From the NCBI RefSeq assembly GCF_031951985.1, contig NZ_JAVLVU010000001.1, positions 2,170,001 through 2,234,000 on the forward strand: DNA of 64,000 nucleotides, in the 5' to 3' direction. The position numbers were made by a program, and so were the translations under genes. Numbering within the stretch: position 1 is the first letter of the stretch; every line of letters begins with the position of its first letter. The stretch is from Mucilaginibacter terrae. GTDB lineage: Bacteria; Bacteroidota; Bacteroidia; Sphingobacteriales; Sphingobacteriaceae. Shown here piece after piece: positions 8,085 through 16,880 of this stretch. The notes under the pieces were generated by a model, which ran no database searches, had not been told where the DNA came from, and saw only the letters and a program-made list of their open reading frames with translations.

Positions 8085-8159
8085 ATAGAGGCAAGAGCTA
8101 AGAAACAAGAGCCAGGAGTTAGATAAGAGAGTACATAATATAGAATCAAGAATACAGAT
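8085..8159 (+). repeat. Purine-rich degenerate repeat (AAGAGCCAGGA family)
   Basis: A degenerate tract built from short units such as GCAAGAGCTAAGAAACAAGAGCCAGGAG and TAGAATCAAGAATACAG follows hemB. Similar tracts occur at 28224-28310 and, inverted, near 45420-45460. It has no coding potential, and it joins directly to the palindromic repeat that follows. Confidence 0.55.
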
Positions 8160-8253
8160 AACCGTCATTGCGAGGAACGAAGCAATCCCTGCGGAGGACA
8201 AGCAATCTGCCCTGCATAGTTCAGAGATTGCTTCGTTCCTCGCAATGACGGTT
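8160..8253. repeat. REP-like palindromic element, GCAATC/CGAAGC type
   Basis: A long perfect stem: the left arm AACCGTCATTGCGAGGAACG continues through AAGCAATC at 8160-8187, and the right arm at 8226-8253 is its exact reverse complement. About 38 bases lie between the arms. The same arm sequences occur at 24144-24227 and, as a single arm, at 29814-29847. It sits 16 bases before the hemL start. Confidence 0.85.
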
Positions 8254-8269
8254 AAACAGAATATCAGGA

Positions 8270-9583
8270 ATGTCTGAAAACGTAAAAGAAATAAGCCGCG
8301 AAAAATCGGCTGCATTATATGCTAAAGCACAAACGTATTTTCCGGGTGGGGTAAACTCGCCGGTTAGGGCGTTTAAATCGGTTTACGGTGTGCCGTTGTT
8401 CATCAAAAAAGGCGATGGCGCTTACCTGTGGGATGCCGACGATAACCAGTTCATCGATTTTTGTGGCTCATGGGGGCCGCTTATTTTAGGGCATAACCAC
8501 CCGGCCGTGCGCGAAAAGGTGATAGAGGTAATGCAAAACGGTATGTCGTTTGGTGCGCCTACGGCATTGGAGAACGAACTGGCCGAGCTCATTTTGAGCA
8601 ATAACCCATTCATCGAAAAAATACGTTTTGTAAGCTCGGGTACCGAAGCGGTTATGTCGGCCATTAGGTTGGCGCGTGGCTATACCAAACGCGATAAGAT
8701 ATTAAAGTTCGAAGGCTGCTATCACGGCCACAGCGATTCGTTGCTGGTTAAAGCAGGTTCGGGACTGGTAACCTTTGGCGAAACGTCATCAGCCGGTGTA
8801 CCTAAATCCTTTGCCGACGAAACCATCGTTATTGCCCTGAACGATAAAGAGGCTTTGGTTAAGGCATTCGAAGATTTTAAAGACCAGATAGCCGCCGTAA
8901 TTATTGAACCGGTTCCGGCTAACAATGGCTTACTACTTCAGCACAAAGAATTTTTACAATACCTGCGCGAAATTTGTACCGCTAACGGTACACTGTTAAT
9001 TTTTGATGAAGTAATTTCCGGCTTCCGCGTAAGCTTTACCGGTGCGGCTGGTTACTACCAAATTAAGCCCGATATTCTTACTTATGGTAAAATCATCGGC
9101 GGTGGCTTACCGGTAGGTGCTTACGGTGCATCGGCACAAATCATGAGCAATGTATCGCCCGAGGGGCCGGTTTACCAGGCCGGTACACTATCGGGTAACC
9201 CGGTTGCCATGGCGGCAGGTATTGCACAAATAAGCGAGTTATTAAAGCCGGGCTTTTATGAGGATTTATCGGTAAAAACCGAAGCTTTTATTAATGATAT
9301 TACGGCTTTTGTAAACGAGCGTAACTACCCTGTTAACCTTACCCGCATTGGTTCTATTTTTTGGTTTGCGTTTGATGCTAAAGAAACCATCCGCAAGGCC
9401 GAAGACATTGACCCACAAAGCATGAGCAAATTCAAGCAAATGCATTTTGAGTTATTAAATCGCGGTGTGTATTTCGGCCCGTCGGGTTACGAGGTGGGCT
9501 TTGTTTCGGCCGCGCACACAACAGCTATATTAGATAAGGCAAAACAAGCTATATTTGATAGTTTAGAAGTTATATTTGGTTGA
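8270..9583 (+). CDS. hemL: Glutamate-1-semialdehyde 2,1-aminomutase
   Basis: A 437-residue class-III PLP aminotransferase-fold enzyme that makes 5-aminolevulinate from glutamate-1-semialdehyde. The N-terminal FPGGVNSPVRAF is the family hallmark. Other visible residues are the SSGTEAVMSAIRLARGYT phosphate-binding region, FDEVISGFR with the Asp that contacts the PLP ring nitrogen, and YGKIIGGGLPVGAYG with the Schiff-base Lys. Its presence shows that this organism uses the C5 (glutamyl-tRNA) route to heme; the preceding enzyme HemA is not in the window. A repeat separates it from hemB upstream, and another from the kinase gene downstream. Confidence 0.96.
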   Translation: MSENVKEISREKSAALYAKAQTYFPGGVNSPVRAFKSVYGVPLFIKKGDGAYLWDADDNQFIDFCGSWGPLILGHNHPAVREKVIEVMQNGMSFGAPTALENELAELILSNNPFIEKIRFVSSGTEAVMSAIRLARGYTKRDKILKFEGCYHGHSDSLLVKAGSGLVTFGETSSAGVPKSFADETIVIALNDKEALVKAFEDFKDQIAAVIIEPVPANNGLLLQHKEFLQYLREICTANGTLLIFDEVISGFRVSFTGAAGYYQIKPDILTYGKIIGGGLPVGAYGASAQIMSNVSPEGPVYQAGTLSGNPVAMAAGIAQISELLKPGFYEDLSVKTEAFINDITAFVNERNYPVNLTRIGSIFWFAFDAKETIRKAEDIDPQSMSKFKQMHFELLNRGVYFGPSGYEVGFVSAAHTTAILDKAKQAIFDSLEVIFG

Positions 9584-9585
9584 TA

Positions 9586-9662
9586 GTTGTCGGTTGTGAG
9601 TTGTCTGTTGTCCGGTAGGAACAAGACGAAACTCACAACTGACAACCCACAACAGACAACTC
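9586..9662. repeat. GTTGTC-type inverted repeat
   Basis: Two nested perfect stems can form: GTTGTCGGTTGTGAGTT pairs approximately with AACTCACAACTGACAAC, and GAGTTGTCTGTTGT (9598-9611) pairs exactly with ACAACAGACAACTC (9649-9662). The element fills the gap from hemL to the kinase gene and ends four bases before its ATG. Confidence 0.8.
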
Positions 9663-9666
9663 AATT

Positions 9667-10536
9667 ATGAAAAGACCATTCATCATATTTTACGCGCTCA
9701 TTATTTACACCGTTATGGAATTGGTGTGGTGGGGGTATATGCTGTTGAGGCTGCAGCCCGAGCGTACCGGGATGATATTGGGCGAAGGCTCTATGTTCAT
9801 CATCATTATTACCGGTGGTGCTATATTGTTTCATAAATCGCTTACTAAGGAGCGCCAGTTACAGCACCAAAAAAAGAACTTTTTGTTGTCGGTAACGCAC
9901 GAACTTAAATCACCGCTGGCTTCTATCAAGTTGTACCTGGAGACGATTCAAAAGCGTAACCTGAGCAAAGAACAGGTAAACGATTTTGTGGGCAAGTGTT
10001 TGCTGGATGTTGACCGTTTGAACGATATGGTGGAAAATATGCTGCTGGCGGCCAAGATAGAAAACCAGTCGTACACGTTTCCTAAGCAGGAATTTAACAT
10101 TTCGGTACTGGTTGATGGCATTGTTAACCGCCTGCAAATAAACAGGTGCGATATGCATCAGCAACTCATTAATGCCGAAATTGAGCCGAAGCTCGAAGTA
10201 ACCGGCGATAAGTTTGCGTTAACTTCGGTGGTGACCAACCTTATAGAGAATGCTATAAAATATTCAAAACCCTGTGAAACTGTTGATGTAAAATTGTATG
10301 CCCGTGGCAGCAAAATACATCTTGAGGTGGCCGATCACGGCATTGGCATAGCAGATAACGAAAAAAGCCGTATTTTTGAACGTTTTTACCGTGTAGGAAG
10401 CGAAGAAACCCGTAACACAAAAGGTACAGGTTTGGGTTTATATATTGTAAAACAGGTGTTGGATAAGCACCAGGCGATTATTAACGTGCGTGATAATCGG
10501 CCAATGGGAAGTGTGTTTGAAGTTATATTTGGTTAA
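9667..10536 (+). CDS. Membrane sensor histidine kinase
   Basis: A 289-residue kinase with two N-terminal transmembrane segments (about 5-27 and 38-55) and almost no periplasmic loop, so any stimulus is probably read in or at the membrane. The HisKA domain has the phospho-acceptor in SVTHELKSPLASIKLYLETI. The ATPase domain has the N box NLIENAIKYS, G1 box DHGIGIAD, F box RIFERFYRVG and G2 box GTGLGLYIVK. It is 24 bases upstream of an OmpR-type regulator and forms a classic pair with it. The pair lies inside the heme cluster, between hemL and hemE, so a link to heme supply or envelope state is possible but not shown. Confidence 0.92.
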   Translation: MKRPFIIFYALIIYTVMELVWWGYMLLRLQPERTGMILGEGSMFIIIITGGAILFHKSLTKERQLQHQKKNFLLSVTHELKSPLASIKLYLETIQKRNLSKEQVNDFVGKCLLDVDRLNDMVENMLLAAKIENQSYTFPKQEFNISVLVDGIVNRLQINRCDMHQQLINAEIEPKLEVTGDKFALTSVVTNLIENAIKYSKPCETVDVKLYARGSKIHLEVADHGIGIADNEKSRIFERFYRVGSEETRNTKGTGLGLYIVKQVLDKHQAIINVRDNRPMGSVFEVIFG

Positions 10537-10560
10537 ACCTATTTTCAACAAAACCCTAAA

Positions 10561-11265
10561 ATGATTAAGAAAAGAATTTTACTGGCCGAAGATGAAGAGC
10601 ATCTTTTAGAGGCCATCAAACTAAACCTGGAGCTTGAGGGCTACAAGGTAACTACTGCTAACAACGGTAAAAAAGCGCTTCAAAAATTTAAAGAAGAACG
10701 CTTTAACCTGGTAATACTGGACGTAATGATGCCCGAGGTTGACGGCTTTGTAGTAGCAGAAACTATCCGTTTAGAAAATTCGGAGGTGCCAATTATGTTC
10801 CTTACCGCTAAAAACACCAACGAGGATAAAATTCAGGGCCTTAAAAAAGGTGCTGATGATTACCTGACCAAGCCTTTCAACCTCGAAGAGTTGATTTTGC
10901 GTGTTAACAACCTCGTTAAACGCGGTTTAAAAGGTGAAGACCTGAAAGAGTTTAACAGCTATAAAATTGGTGATAAAACTATTCATTTCAACTCGTTCGA
11001 ATTAATTAACGAGGATGGCTCGGTTACACCTTTAACCAAAAAGGAAACTATGCTGTTGAAATTGTTAATTGAGCGTAGAAACGAAGCCGTATCGCGCGAG
11101 CAGATATTGGAAACGGTATGGAACTATGACGTATACCCGTCAACCCGTACTATCGACAACTTTATATTAACCTTCCGTAAGTATTTCGAACCCGATCCTA
11201 AAAACCCGGTTTATTTTCACTCCATACGTGGTGTAGGCTATAAATTTACCGATACCCATCATTAA
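10561..11265 (+). CDS. OmpR/PhoB-family response regulator
   Basis: A 234-residue regulator. The receiver domain (1-120) has the acidic pair in LLAEDEEHL, the phospho-acceptor Asp in LVILDVMMPEVDGF and the conserved Lys in DDYLTKPFNLEEL. The C-terminal winged-helix domain (about 135-230) has LTKKETMLLKLLI, YDVYPSTRTIDNFI and SIRGVGYKF, typical of PhoB-like DNA binding. It is cognate to the preceding histidine kinase. Its stop TAA overlaps the ATG of the TPR gene by one base, so the three genes form an operon. Target genes cannot be deduced. Confidence 0.94.
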   Translation: MIKKRILLAEDEEHLLEAIKLNLELEGYKVTTANNGKKALQKFKEERFNLVILDVMMPEVDGFVVAETIRLENSEVPIMFLTAKNTNEDKIQGLKKGADDYLTKPFNLEELILRVNNLVKRGLKGEDLKEFNSYKIGDKTIHFNSFELINEDGSVTPLTKKETMLLKLLIERRNEAVSREQILETVWNYDVYPSTRTIDNFILTFRKYFEPDPKNPVYFHSIRGVGYKFTDTHH

Positions 11266-11792
11266 TGTTCACTAACAAGGCGCGCATACTGGTAGCTGCT
11301 GCATTTACTTTGTTGATGGCTTTTTTCATCTACAAGCAAACGTATGAACTGGCTGCCGTGGCTTTGCTGTTTATTGGCTTGCTTATTTGGGGTTACTTTA
11401 AAGAGGGACCCATTATTTTGGCTGCCAAGCAATTTCACCTTAAAGATTACCACAAGGCCGAAGAACTGCTGTTGCAAATTAACCGCCCCGATTGGCTGAG
11501 CCGTAAACGCCGTGGCTTTTACGAGTTTATGATGGGAGGGATAAGCCTGCACAAACAGGAATTTGCCGCTGCCGAACAACATTACGAACAAGCAGCACAA
11601 TACCCGCTACGATCGGTTAACGACCATGTGGCGGCATTGGTGCACATTGTAAACATTAGCATAAGACAGGGCAATTATGATAAGGCCGAAGCTTATCTGC
11701 AGCTGGCCGAAAACAAAGGTGATAATATAAGCGCCAAAATGCGCGAGGTAATTACCAAACTGGAAAAAGAACTCGCTGCACGTAAAAACTGA
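11265..11792 (+). CDS. Membrane-anchored TPR-type protein
   Basis: A 175-residue protein with two closely spaced N-terminal transmembrane segments (AAFTLLMAFFIYK and AAVALLFIGLLIWGYF) and a cytoplasmic or periplasmic helical part with TPR-like repeats (HKAEELLLQI, EFAAAEQHYEQAAQY, GNYDKAEAYLQLAENKG). It overlaps the regulator gene by one base and ends just before a terminator-like hairpin. Its placement suggests an accessory role for the kinase-regulator pair, perhaps in protein-protein contact. No catalytic motif is seen. Confidence 0.75.
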   Translation: MFTNKARILVAAAFTLLMAFFIYKQTYELAAVALLFIGLLIWGYFKEGPIILAAKQFHLKDYHKAEELLLQINRPDWLSRKRRGFYEFMMGGISLHKQEFAAAEQHYEQAAQYPLRSVNDHVAALVHIVNISIRQGNYDKAEAYLQLAENKGDNISAKMREVITKLEKELAARKN

Positions 11793-11797
11793 TATAC

Positions 11798-11822
11798 AGC
11801 AGGTGTAAGCCTGCTCTTTTTA
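11798..11822 (+). terminator. Intrinsic terminator or attenuator directly before hemE
   Basis: The stem AGCAGG/CCTGCT has a 6-base loop and is followed by CTTTTTAT, giving an intrinsic terminator. It ends the kinase-regulator-TPR operon. The hemE ATG begins at 11824, so the structure occupies the place where a hemE leader would be. hemE must therefore be read by read-through or from a promoter further upstream. Confidence 0.7.
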
Positions 11823-11823
11823 T

Positions 11824-12849
11824 ATGGAAAATTCATTATTTATTAAAGCCGCATTATCTCAAAAAACTGAGCGTCCACCCGTGTGGATGATGCGCCAAGC
11901 TGGCCGTTTTATGCCGCAGTATTGGGAGATCAAAAACAAGTACTCGTTTTTGGAAATGTGCAAAACCCCCGAAATTGCTGCCGACGTAACCATGCTTCCG
12001 GTTGATTTGCTGGATATTGATGCGGCTATCTTGTTTTCGGACATATTAGTTACCGGCGAAGCCATGGGCGGCGATTTGAGCTTTACCCAGGGCGTTGGTC
12101 CTAAGTTTGCCAACCCGGTACGCACTAAGGCCGATGTTGATAATTTACAGGTTGATGTAATGGATAGGCTGCAATATGTAGCCGATGCTATTAAGGTAAT
12201 TCAGCAACGTTTAAATGGCCGCATTCCACTGATCGGTTTTGCAGGTGCTCCTTTTACCGTAATGAGTTATTTGGTAGAGGGCGGTTCATCGCGCGATTTT
12301 AAGCTCACCAAGTTGATGCTGCATAACCAGCCCGAGTTAGCTCACGAGCTGCTATCGAAAATTGCACAGGTTACTGCCGATTACCTGAACCTGCAAATTG
12401 AAGCCGGTGTAAACTCCGTGCAGATTTTTGACAGCTGGGCACAGGCTTTGGCTTGGGATGACTATAAGGAATTTTCGCACTACTATATCGACCAGATCAT
12501 CAGCAAACTAAACCGTAAGGATATCCCGGTTATCTCTTTCTGTAAAGGAAGCTCGGTATTTGCACCGTTGATGGCCGAAGCCAAACCCGATGTAGTTTCG
12601 ATTGATTGGAACGTTGACCTGCTGGATATTAAACACCGTTTACCACAAGGTATAGCCGTACAAGGCAACCTCGATCCGCATATTTTATATGCTGATAAAC
12701 CGGTAATTAAAGAACGTATTCACCGCCTGTTTAACCGTATGAAGGATGAGCCTGGCTACATCTTCAACTTAGGTCATGGCATTATGCCCGATATTCCGTT
12801 CGATAACGTGAAGTATGCGATAGAAGTGATAAAAGAATATAGGTACTAA
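11824..12849 (+). CDS. hemE: Uroporphyrinogen decarboxylase
   Basis: A 341-residue TIM-barrel enzyme that removes four carboxyl groups from uroporphyrinogen III to give coproporphyrinogen III. The signature PPVWMMRQAGRFMPQYWEIK near the N-terminus carries the substrate-binding Arg residues, and GFAGAPFTVMSYLVEGG is the second family motif. An Asp in LFSDILV and His in NLGHGIMPD are also in place. The length is normal. It is part of the heme cluster, after the two-component genes and before hemJ. A hairpin with a T-tract lies immediately upstream, which may control its expression. Confidence 0.96.
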   Translation: MENSLFIKAALSQKTERPPVWMMRQAGRFMPQYWEIKNKYSFLEMCKTPEIAADVTMLPVDLLDIDAAILFSDILVTGEAMGGDLSFTQGVGPKFANPVRTKADVDNLQVDVMDRLQYVADAIKVIQQRLNGRIPLIGFAGAPFTVMSYLVEGGSSRDFKLTKLMLHNQPELAHELLSKIAQVTADYLNLQIEAGVNSVQIFDSWAQALAWDDYKEFSHYYIDQIISKLNRKDIPVISFCKGSSVFAPLMAEAKPDVVSIDWNVDLLDIKHRLPQGIAVQGNLDPHILYADKPVIKERIHRLFNRMKDEPGYIFNLGHGIMPDIPFDNVKYAIEVIKEYRY

Positions 12850-12870
12850 GCACAAGTATAACATAAACAA

Positions 12871-12970
12871 TATGTCATTGCGATCCGCCTCAGGCGGAGT
12901 GACAATCCCATCGCGTTCGATATGCAAGCGATAGGATTGCCACGTCGCTATCGCTCCTCGCAATGACATA
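12871..12970. repeat. REP-like palindromic element, ATAGCGACGTGGCAATC type
   Basis: The outer arms TATGTCATTGCG and CGCAATGACATA are perfect. An inner CCGCCTCAGGCGG palindrome lies in the left half and a GCGATAGCGACGTGGCAATC-like tract, inverted, in the right half. It is the same subfamily as 20028-20134 and 25400-25487. It lies in the hemE-hemJ gap, 16 bases before hemJ. Confidence 0.83.
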
Positions 12971-12986
12971 TTTGAAATAAGGGCAC

Positions 12987-13529
12987 ATGTACCTATACAT
13001 TAAAGCCATACACATCATATTTGTAGTCAGCTGGATGGCCGGGCTGTTTTATGGTGTGCGTTTATTTATTTATCATACCGAGGCGCAGGACAAGCCCGAG
13101 GTAGAACGAAATATCCTCACCGCCGAATACGAACGTATTGAGAAGCGCCTGTTCAACATCATAGCTACGCCTGCTATGATACTTACCCTACTGGCCGGCA
13201 TTACCCTGGTATACCTCGACCCTACCCTGATGCGGGCCAACTGGCTAATTGTAAAGCTCTGCTTTGTAGTGGGCCTGGTGGCCTATCACCTCAAATGCCA
13301 AAGCATGATGGATGATATGCGCCACGGTATATTTAAATGGACCTCTTTTCAGCTACGTTTATGGAACGAGGTGGCCACTATCTTCCTCTTCGCTATTGTG
13401 TTCTTAGCGGTACTAAAAAGCGCCGTAGATTGGCTTTATGGTATGGCAGGGTTAATTGCCTTTGCCATGATCATCATGTCGGCGGTGAAGATTTATAAGA
13501 ATTATAGGGTTAAGAAGGGGATAAAATAG
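12987..13529 (+). CDS. hemJ: HemJ-type protoporphyrinogen IX oxidase
   Basis: A 180-residue integral membrane protein with four or five transmembrane helices. The N-terminus (MYLYIKAIHIIFVVSWMAGL) has the conserved His of the HemJ family, followed by FYGVRLFIYHTEAQ; a conserved Lys lies in LIVKLCFVVGLVAYH. HemJ oxidises protoporphyrinogen IX to protoporphyrin IX using heme b and the electron-transport chain. Its position as the last gene of a cluster with hemC, hemB, hemL and hemE supports this over a generic CopD-like assignment. hemF/hemN and hemH are not in the window. Confidence 0.85.
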   Translation: MYLYIKAIHIIFVVSWMAGLFYGVRLFIYHTEAQDKPEVERNILTAEYERIEKRLFNIIATPAMILTLLAGITLVYLDPTLMRANWLIVKLCFVVGLVAYHLKCQSMMDDMRHGIFKWTSFQLRLWNEVATIFLFAIVFLAVLKSAVDWLYGMAGLIAFAMIIMSAVKIYKNYRVKKGIK

Positions 13530-13706
13530 ATTTTAAACGGGCACTTCTAAGAGCAATAATCTATCACTTATATCCTGGCTTCGGAGTCCCCCCTTTTATA
13601 AGTATTCTGGAGTATACATTAGGTAACCTAAAACCTCTTATATACCTTCTTCTTTCGCTATTACTGCCATAAAATATTTTACGCTAAACAACTATTCAAA
13701 AACAAA

Positions 13707-13736
13707 CAAAGGCCACCTTTTGCAAGGCAGCCTTTG
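13707..13736 (-). terminator. Terminator of the str operon
   Basis: The arms CAAAGGCCACC and GGCAGCCTTTG enclose an 8-base loop. On the minus strand it follows the rpsJ stop at 13761 and leads into TTTGTTTTTG. The arms match those of the hairpin at 1905-1933. The remaining 13530-13706 region holds no gene; a short palindrome TTAGGTAACCTAA lies at 13619-13631. Confidence 0.8.
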
Positions 13737-13760
13737 TAAAATTCGTATCTTCCGGTACTA

Positions 13761-14066
13761 TCACACTTTAATTTCAACTTCAACGCCGCTTGGCAATTCA
13801 AGTTTCATCAGCGCGTCAACAGTTTTAGAGTTAGAGCTGTAGATGTCCAATAAACGTTTGTAAGAACATAATTGGAATTGCTCACGTGCTTTTTTGTTTA
13901 CGTGCGGTGAACGCAATACTGTAAAGATTTTCTTTTCAGTTGGTAAAGGAAGCGGTCCGCTTACTACAGCGCCGGTTGGCTTTACGGTCTTAACGATTTT
14001 CTCAGCTGATTTGTCAACCAGGTTGTAATCGTAAGATTTCAGTTTAATTCTGATTCTTTGGCTCAT
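13761..14066 (-). CDS. rpsJ: 30S ribosomal protein S10
   Basis: A 101-residue ribosomal protein of the 30S head that also acts as NusE in antitermination. It has [20 protein letters not shown] at the N-terminus, the loop [20 protein letters not shown] and the C-terminal helix region typical of S10. It is the last gene of the rpsL-rpsG-fusA-rpsJ operon; tuf does not sit between fusA and rpsJ, as is usual in this phylum. A 132-base gap with a hairpin separates it from fusA, and a terminator follows. Confidence 0.97.
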   Translation of the reverse strand: MSQRIRIKLKSYDYNLVDKSAEKIVKTVKPTGAVVSGPLPLPTEKKIFTVLRSPHVNKKAREQFQLCSYKRLLDIYSSNSKTVDALMKLELPSGVEVEIKV

Positions 14067-14133
14067 TTTGTTTTTGTTTTAACCACCTGTAAGAGCTATT
14101 TATTACCTGTGATTTGTTTATTGTGTTTATTAA

Positions 14134-14186
14134 GTTGATTGAGTTGTAACAGATGGAAAAACCAATCAATTACTCACTCAATCAAC
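14134..14186. repeat. Inverted repeat between fusA and rpsJ (TTGATTGAGT arms)
   Basis: GTTGATTGAGT at 14134-14144 pairs exactly with ACTCAATCAAC at 14176-14186. The sequence resembles the GAATGAGTGA repeats at 16330-16381 and 45297-45335. As transcribed on the minus strand it would form a hairpin between two essential genes. Confidence 0.65.
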
Positions 14187-14198
14187 CAATAACTTTAA

Positions 14199-16304
14199 TT
14201 ATCCACCAATACGTTTGCCTTTAGCTTTAGCAACCACTTCGTCTTGTACGTTACGTGGAGCTTCTTCATAGTGATCAAACTCCATGGTTGAAGTTGCACG
14301 GCCCGAAGTGATGGTACGTAACTGAGTTACATAACCAAACATTTCTGACAGAGGCACAGTAGCTTTAATTACTTGTGCACCTGCACGGCTATCCATACCT
14401 AATAACTGACCACGACGACGGTTCATGTCACCGATAACGTCACCCATATTTTCTTCAGGGGTTAAGATCTCGATTTTCATGATAGGCTCCAGCAATACTG
14501 GTTTACATTTAGGTAAAGCCTCACGGTAAGCCGAACGACCTGCGATCTCGAAAGATAGCGCATCTGAATCGACTGCGTGGAACGAACCATCAATTAAACG
14601 TACTTTTAAGCCGGTTAAAGGGTAACCTGCCAACACACCATTAGCCATGGCAGAAGCAAAACCTTTTTCTACAGATGGAATAAACTCACGAGGGATTGCA
14701 CCACCGCTAATTTCGTTCACAAACTGTAAACCTTCTTTACCCTCATCAGGAGGAGAAATGATAACCTGAATATCGGCAAATTTACCACGACCACCGGTTT
14801 GTTTCTTATAAGTTTCGCGGTGTTGAGTAGTACCTGAGATAGACTCTTTGTAAGCTACCTGTGGAGCACCCTGGTTAACCTCTACTTTAAACTCACGTTT
14901 TAAGCGGTCCATGATGATATCTAAATGAAGCTCGCCCATACCCGAAATAACGGTTTGGCCGGTTTCTTCGTCAGAGTTTACACGGAAGGTTGGATCCTCT
15001 TCGGCCAGTTTACCTAACGCCATACCCAATTTATCAACGTCGGCCTGAGTTTTAGGCTCAATAGCTAAACCGATAACGGGATCAGGGAAGTTCATCGACT
15101 CCAGAATGATCGGGTGTTTCTCATCACACAGGGTATCACCTGTTTTAATATCTTTAAAGCCTACTACCGCAGCAATATCACCTGCACCTACGTTAGGGAT
15201 AGGGTTTTGCTTGTTAGCGTGCATTTGGAATATACGAGAGATACGCTCTTTATTGTCTGAACGCATGTTGTGGATATACGAACCAGCTTCAAGGTTACCT
15301 GAGTATACGCGGATAAAGCACAAACGGCCTACAAATGGGTCGGTTGCAATTTTAAATGCTAATGCTGCAAATGGCTCTTTAATATCTGGTTTACGTAATA
15401 CTTCTTCGCCGGTATCAGGGTTGGTGCCCACGATGCCTTCAACGTCCATAGGTGAAGGAAGTAATTCCATCACATAATCAAGCATGGTTTGTACACCTTT
15501 GTTTTTGAAAGATGAACCACATACCATAGGAACGATTTTAGCATCTAATACTGCTTTGCGTAAAGCGTCAAGCACTTCGCGCTCAGTAATAGTTTCAGGT
15601 GCTTCGAAGAATTTCTCCATCAGGCTTTCGTCATACTCAGCAACCGATTCGAGTAATTTTTCTCTCCACTCGTTAGCTTCTTCTAACATATCATCAGGGA
15701 TAGGCACTTCGGTAAAGGTCATACCTTTATCGTGCTCATTCCATACAATACCACGGAAGTTAATTAAGTCGATTACACCTTTAAAGCTATCTTCAGCACC
15801 GATAGGTAATTGCAAAGGCACAGCGTTGCTGCCCAACATGCTTTTAACCTGTTTAACAACTTTCAAAAAGTCGGCACCAGAGCGGTCCATTTTATTTACG
15901 AAACCTATACGGGCAACGTTGTAGTTATTGGCAAGTCTCCAGTTGGTTTCTGATTGAGGCTCAACACCGTCAACAGCCGAAAACAAGAAAACTAAACCAT
16001 CAAGTACACGTAATGAACGGTTTACCTCTACGGTAAAATCCACGTGACCCGGGGTATCAATAATGTTAATGTGGTAGCTTTGGCCACGGTATTTCCAGTT
16101 AACGGTAGTAGCAGCCGATGTGATAGTGATACCACGCTCCTGCTCCTGCGCCATCCAGTCCATAGTAGCCGCACCTTCGTGTACCTCACCTATTTTGTGG
16201 CTTACACCAGCATAGTAAAGAATACGCTCAGTGGTAGTAGTTTTACCGGCATCAATGTGAGCGGCAATACCAATGTTTCTTGTGTATTTAAGATCTCTTG
16301 ACAT
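14199..16304 (-). CDS. fusA: Elongation factor G
   Basis: A 701-residue translational GTPase that drives ribosomal translocation. G motifs are visible at the N-terminus: [15 protein letters not shown] (G1), [10 protein letters not shown] (G2), DTPGHVDF (G3) and NKMDR (G4). Domains II to V follow, ending with the conserved [20 protein letters not shown] region. Length and motifs are normal. It sits between rpsG and rpsJ in the str operon, and both flanking gaps hold hairpin-forming repeats. It appears to be the standard housekeeping EF-G. Confidence 0.98.
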   Translation of the reverse strand: MSRDLKYTRNIGIAAHIDAGKTTTTERILYYAGVSHKIGEVHEGAATMDWMAQEQERGITITSAATTVNWKYRGQSYHINIIDTPGHVDFTVEVNRSLRVLDGLVFLFSAVDGVEPQSETNWRLANNYNVARIGFVNKMDRSGADFLKVVKQVKSMLGSNAVPLQLPIGAEDSFKGVIDLINFRGIVWNEHDKGMTFTEVPIPDDMLEEANEWREKLLESVAEYDESLMEKFFEAPETITEREVLDALRKAVLDAKIVPMVCGSSFKNKGVQTMLDYVMELLPSPMDVEGIVGTNPDTGEEVLRKPDIKEPFAALAFKIATDPFVGRLCFIRVYSGNLEAGSYIHNMRSDNKERISRIFQMHANKQNPIPNVGAGDIAAVVGFKDIKTGDTLCDEKHPIILESMNFPDPVIGLAIEPKTQADVDKLGMALGKLAEEDPTFRVNSDEETGQTVISGMGELHLDIIMDRLKREFKVEVNQGAPQVAYKESISGTTQHRETYKKQTGGRGKFADIQVIISPPDEGKEGLQFVNEISGGAIPREFIPSVEKGFASAMANGVLAGYPLTGLKVRLIDGSFHAVDSDALSFEIAGRSAYREALPKCKPVLLEPIMKIEILTPEENMGDVIGDMNRRRGQLLGMDSRAGAQVIKATVPLSEMFGYVTQLRTITSGRATSTMEFDHYEEAPRNVQDEVVAKAKGKRIGG

Positions 16305-16329
16305 GTTTTATTTTAATGATTGAATGAGC

Positions 16330-16381
16330 GAATGAGTGAATGAGTGATTTAAAACCACCCTATTCACTCATTCACTCATTC
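16330..16381. repeat. 18-base inverted repeat between rpsG and fusA (GAATGAGTGA type)
   Basis: The arm GAATGAGTGAATGAGTGA (16330-16347) pairs perfectly with TCACTCATTCACTCATTC (16364-16381), with a 16-base loop. Flanking half-units of the same motif extend the tract over about 16320-16393. It is transcribed within the str operon and could hinder read-through or processing between rpsG and fusA. Confidence 0.85.
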
Positions 16382-16393
16382 AAAATTCACTCA

Positions 16394-16861
16394 TTAGAAT
16401 CTAAAGTGTGAGAACGCTTTGTTGGCTTCGGCCATTTTGTGCGTATCTTCTTTTTTCTTAACGGCAGCACCCTCGCCTTTAGCAGCAGAGATGATTTCGC
16501 CGGCTAATTTCTCCATCATGGTTTTTTCACCACGACGACGGGCATAGCTGATTAACCATTTCATACCTAAAGCAATTTTACGCTCCGGACGAACCTCAGT
16601 TGGAACCTGGAAGTTAGCACCACCCACACGGCGAGATTTAACCTCAACAGCAGGCATAACATTGTTTAATGCTTTTTTCCAAGTCTCTAAGCCGTTTTCG
16701 CTTGTTTTTTTCTCAACAATATCAACAGCGTTATAGAAAATGCCGTACGCGGTAGATTTTTTACCATCGTACATCATGTTATTTACGAACCTGGTTACCA
16801 TTACGTCGTTAAAACGTGGGTCAGGAAGAAGGATTCTCTTTTTTGGTTTTGACTTTCTCAT
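16394..16861 (-). CDS. rpsG: 30S ribosomal protein S7
   Basis: A 155-residue primary 16S rRNA-binding protein of the 30S head. Family sequence is clear: [20 protein letters not shown] at the start, [20 protein letters not shown] in the equivalent form [20 protein letters not shown], and [15 protein letters not shown] near the C-terminus, ending [15 protein letters not shown]. The length is normal. It lies 19 bases after rpsL, with AGGAGG placed just before its start, one of the clearer Shine-Dalgarno sites in this window. Confidence 0.97.
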   Translation of the reverse strand: MRKSKPKKRILLPDPRFNDVMVTRFVNNMMYDGKKSTAYGIFYNAVDIVEKKTSENGLETWKKALNNVMPAVEVKSRRVGGANFQVPTEVRPERKIALGMKWLISYARRRGEKTMMEKLAGEIISAAKGEGAAVKKKEDTHKMAEANKAFSHFRF

Positions 16862-16880
16862 TGTTACTATCCTCCTTTAG

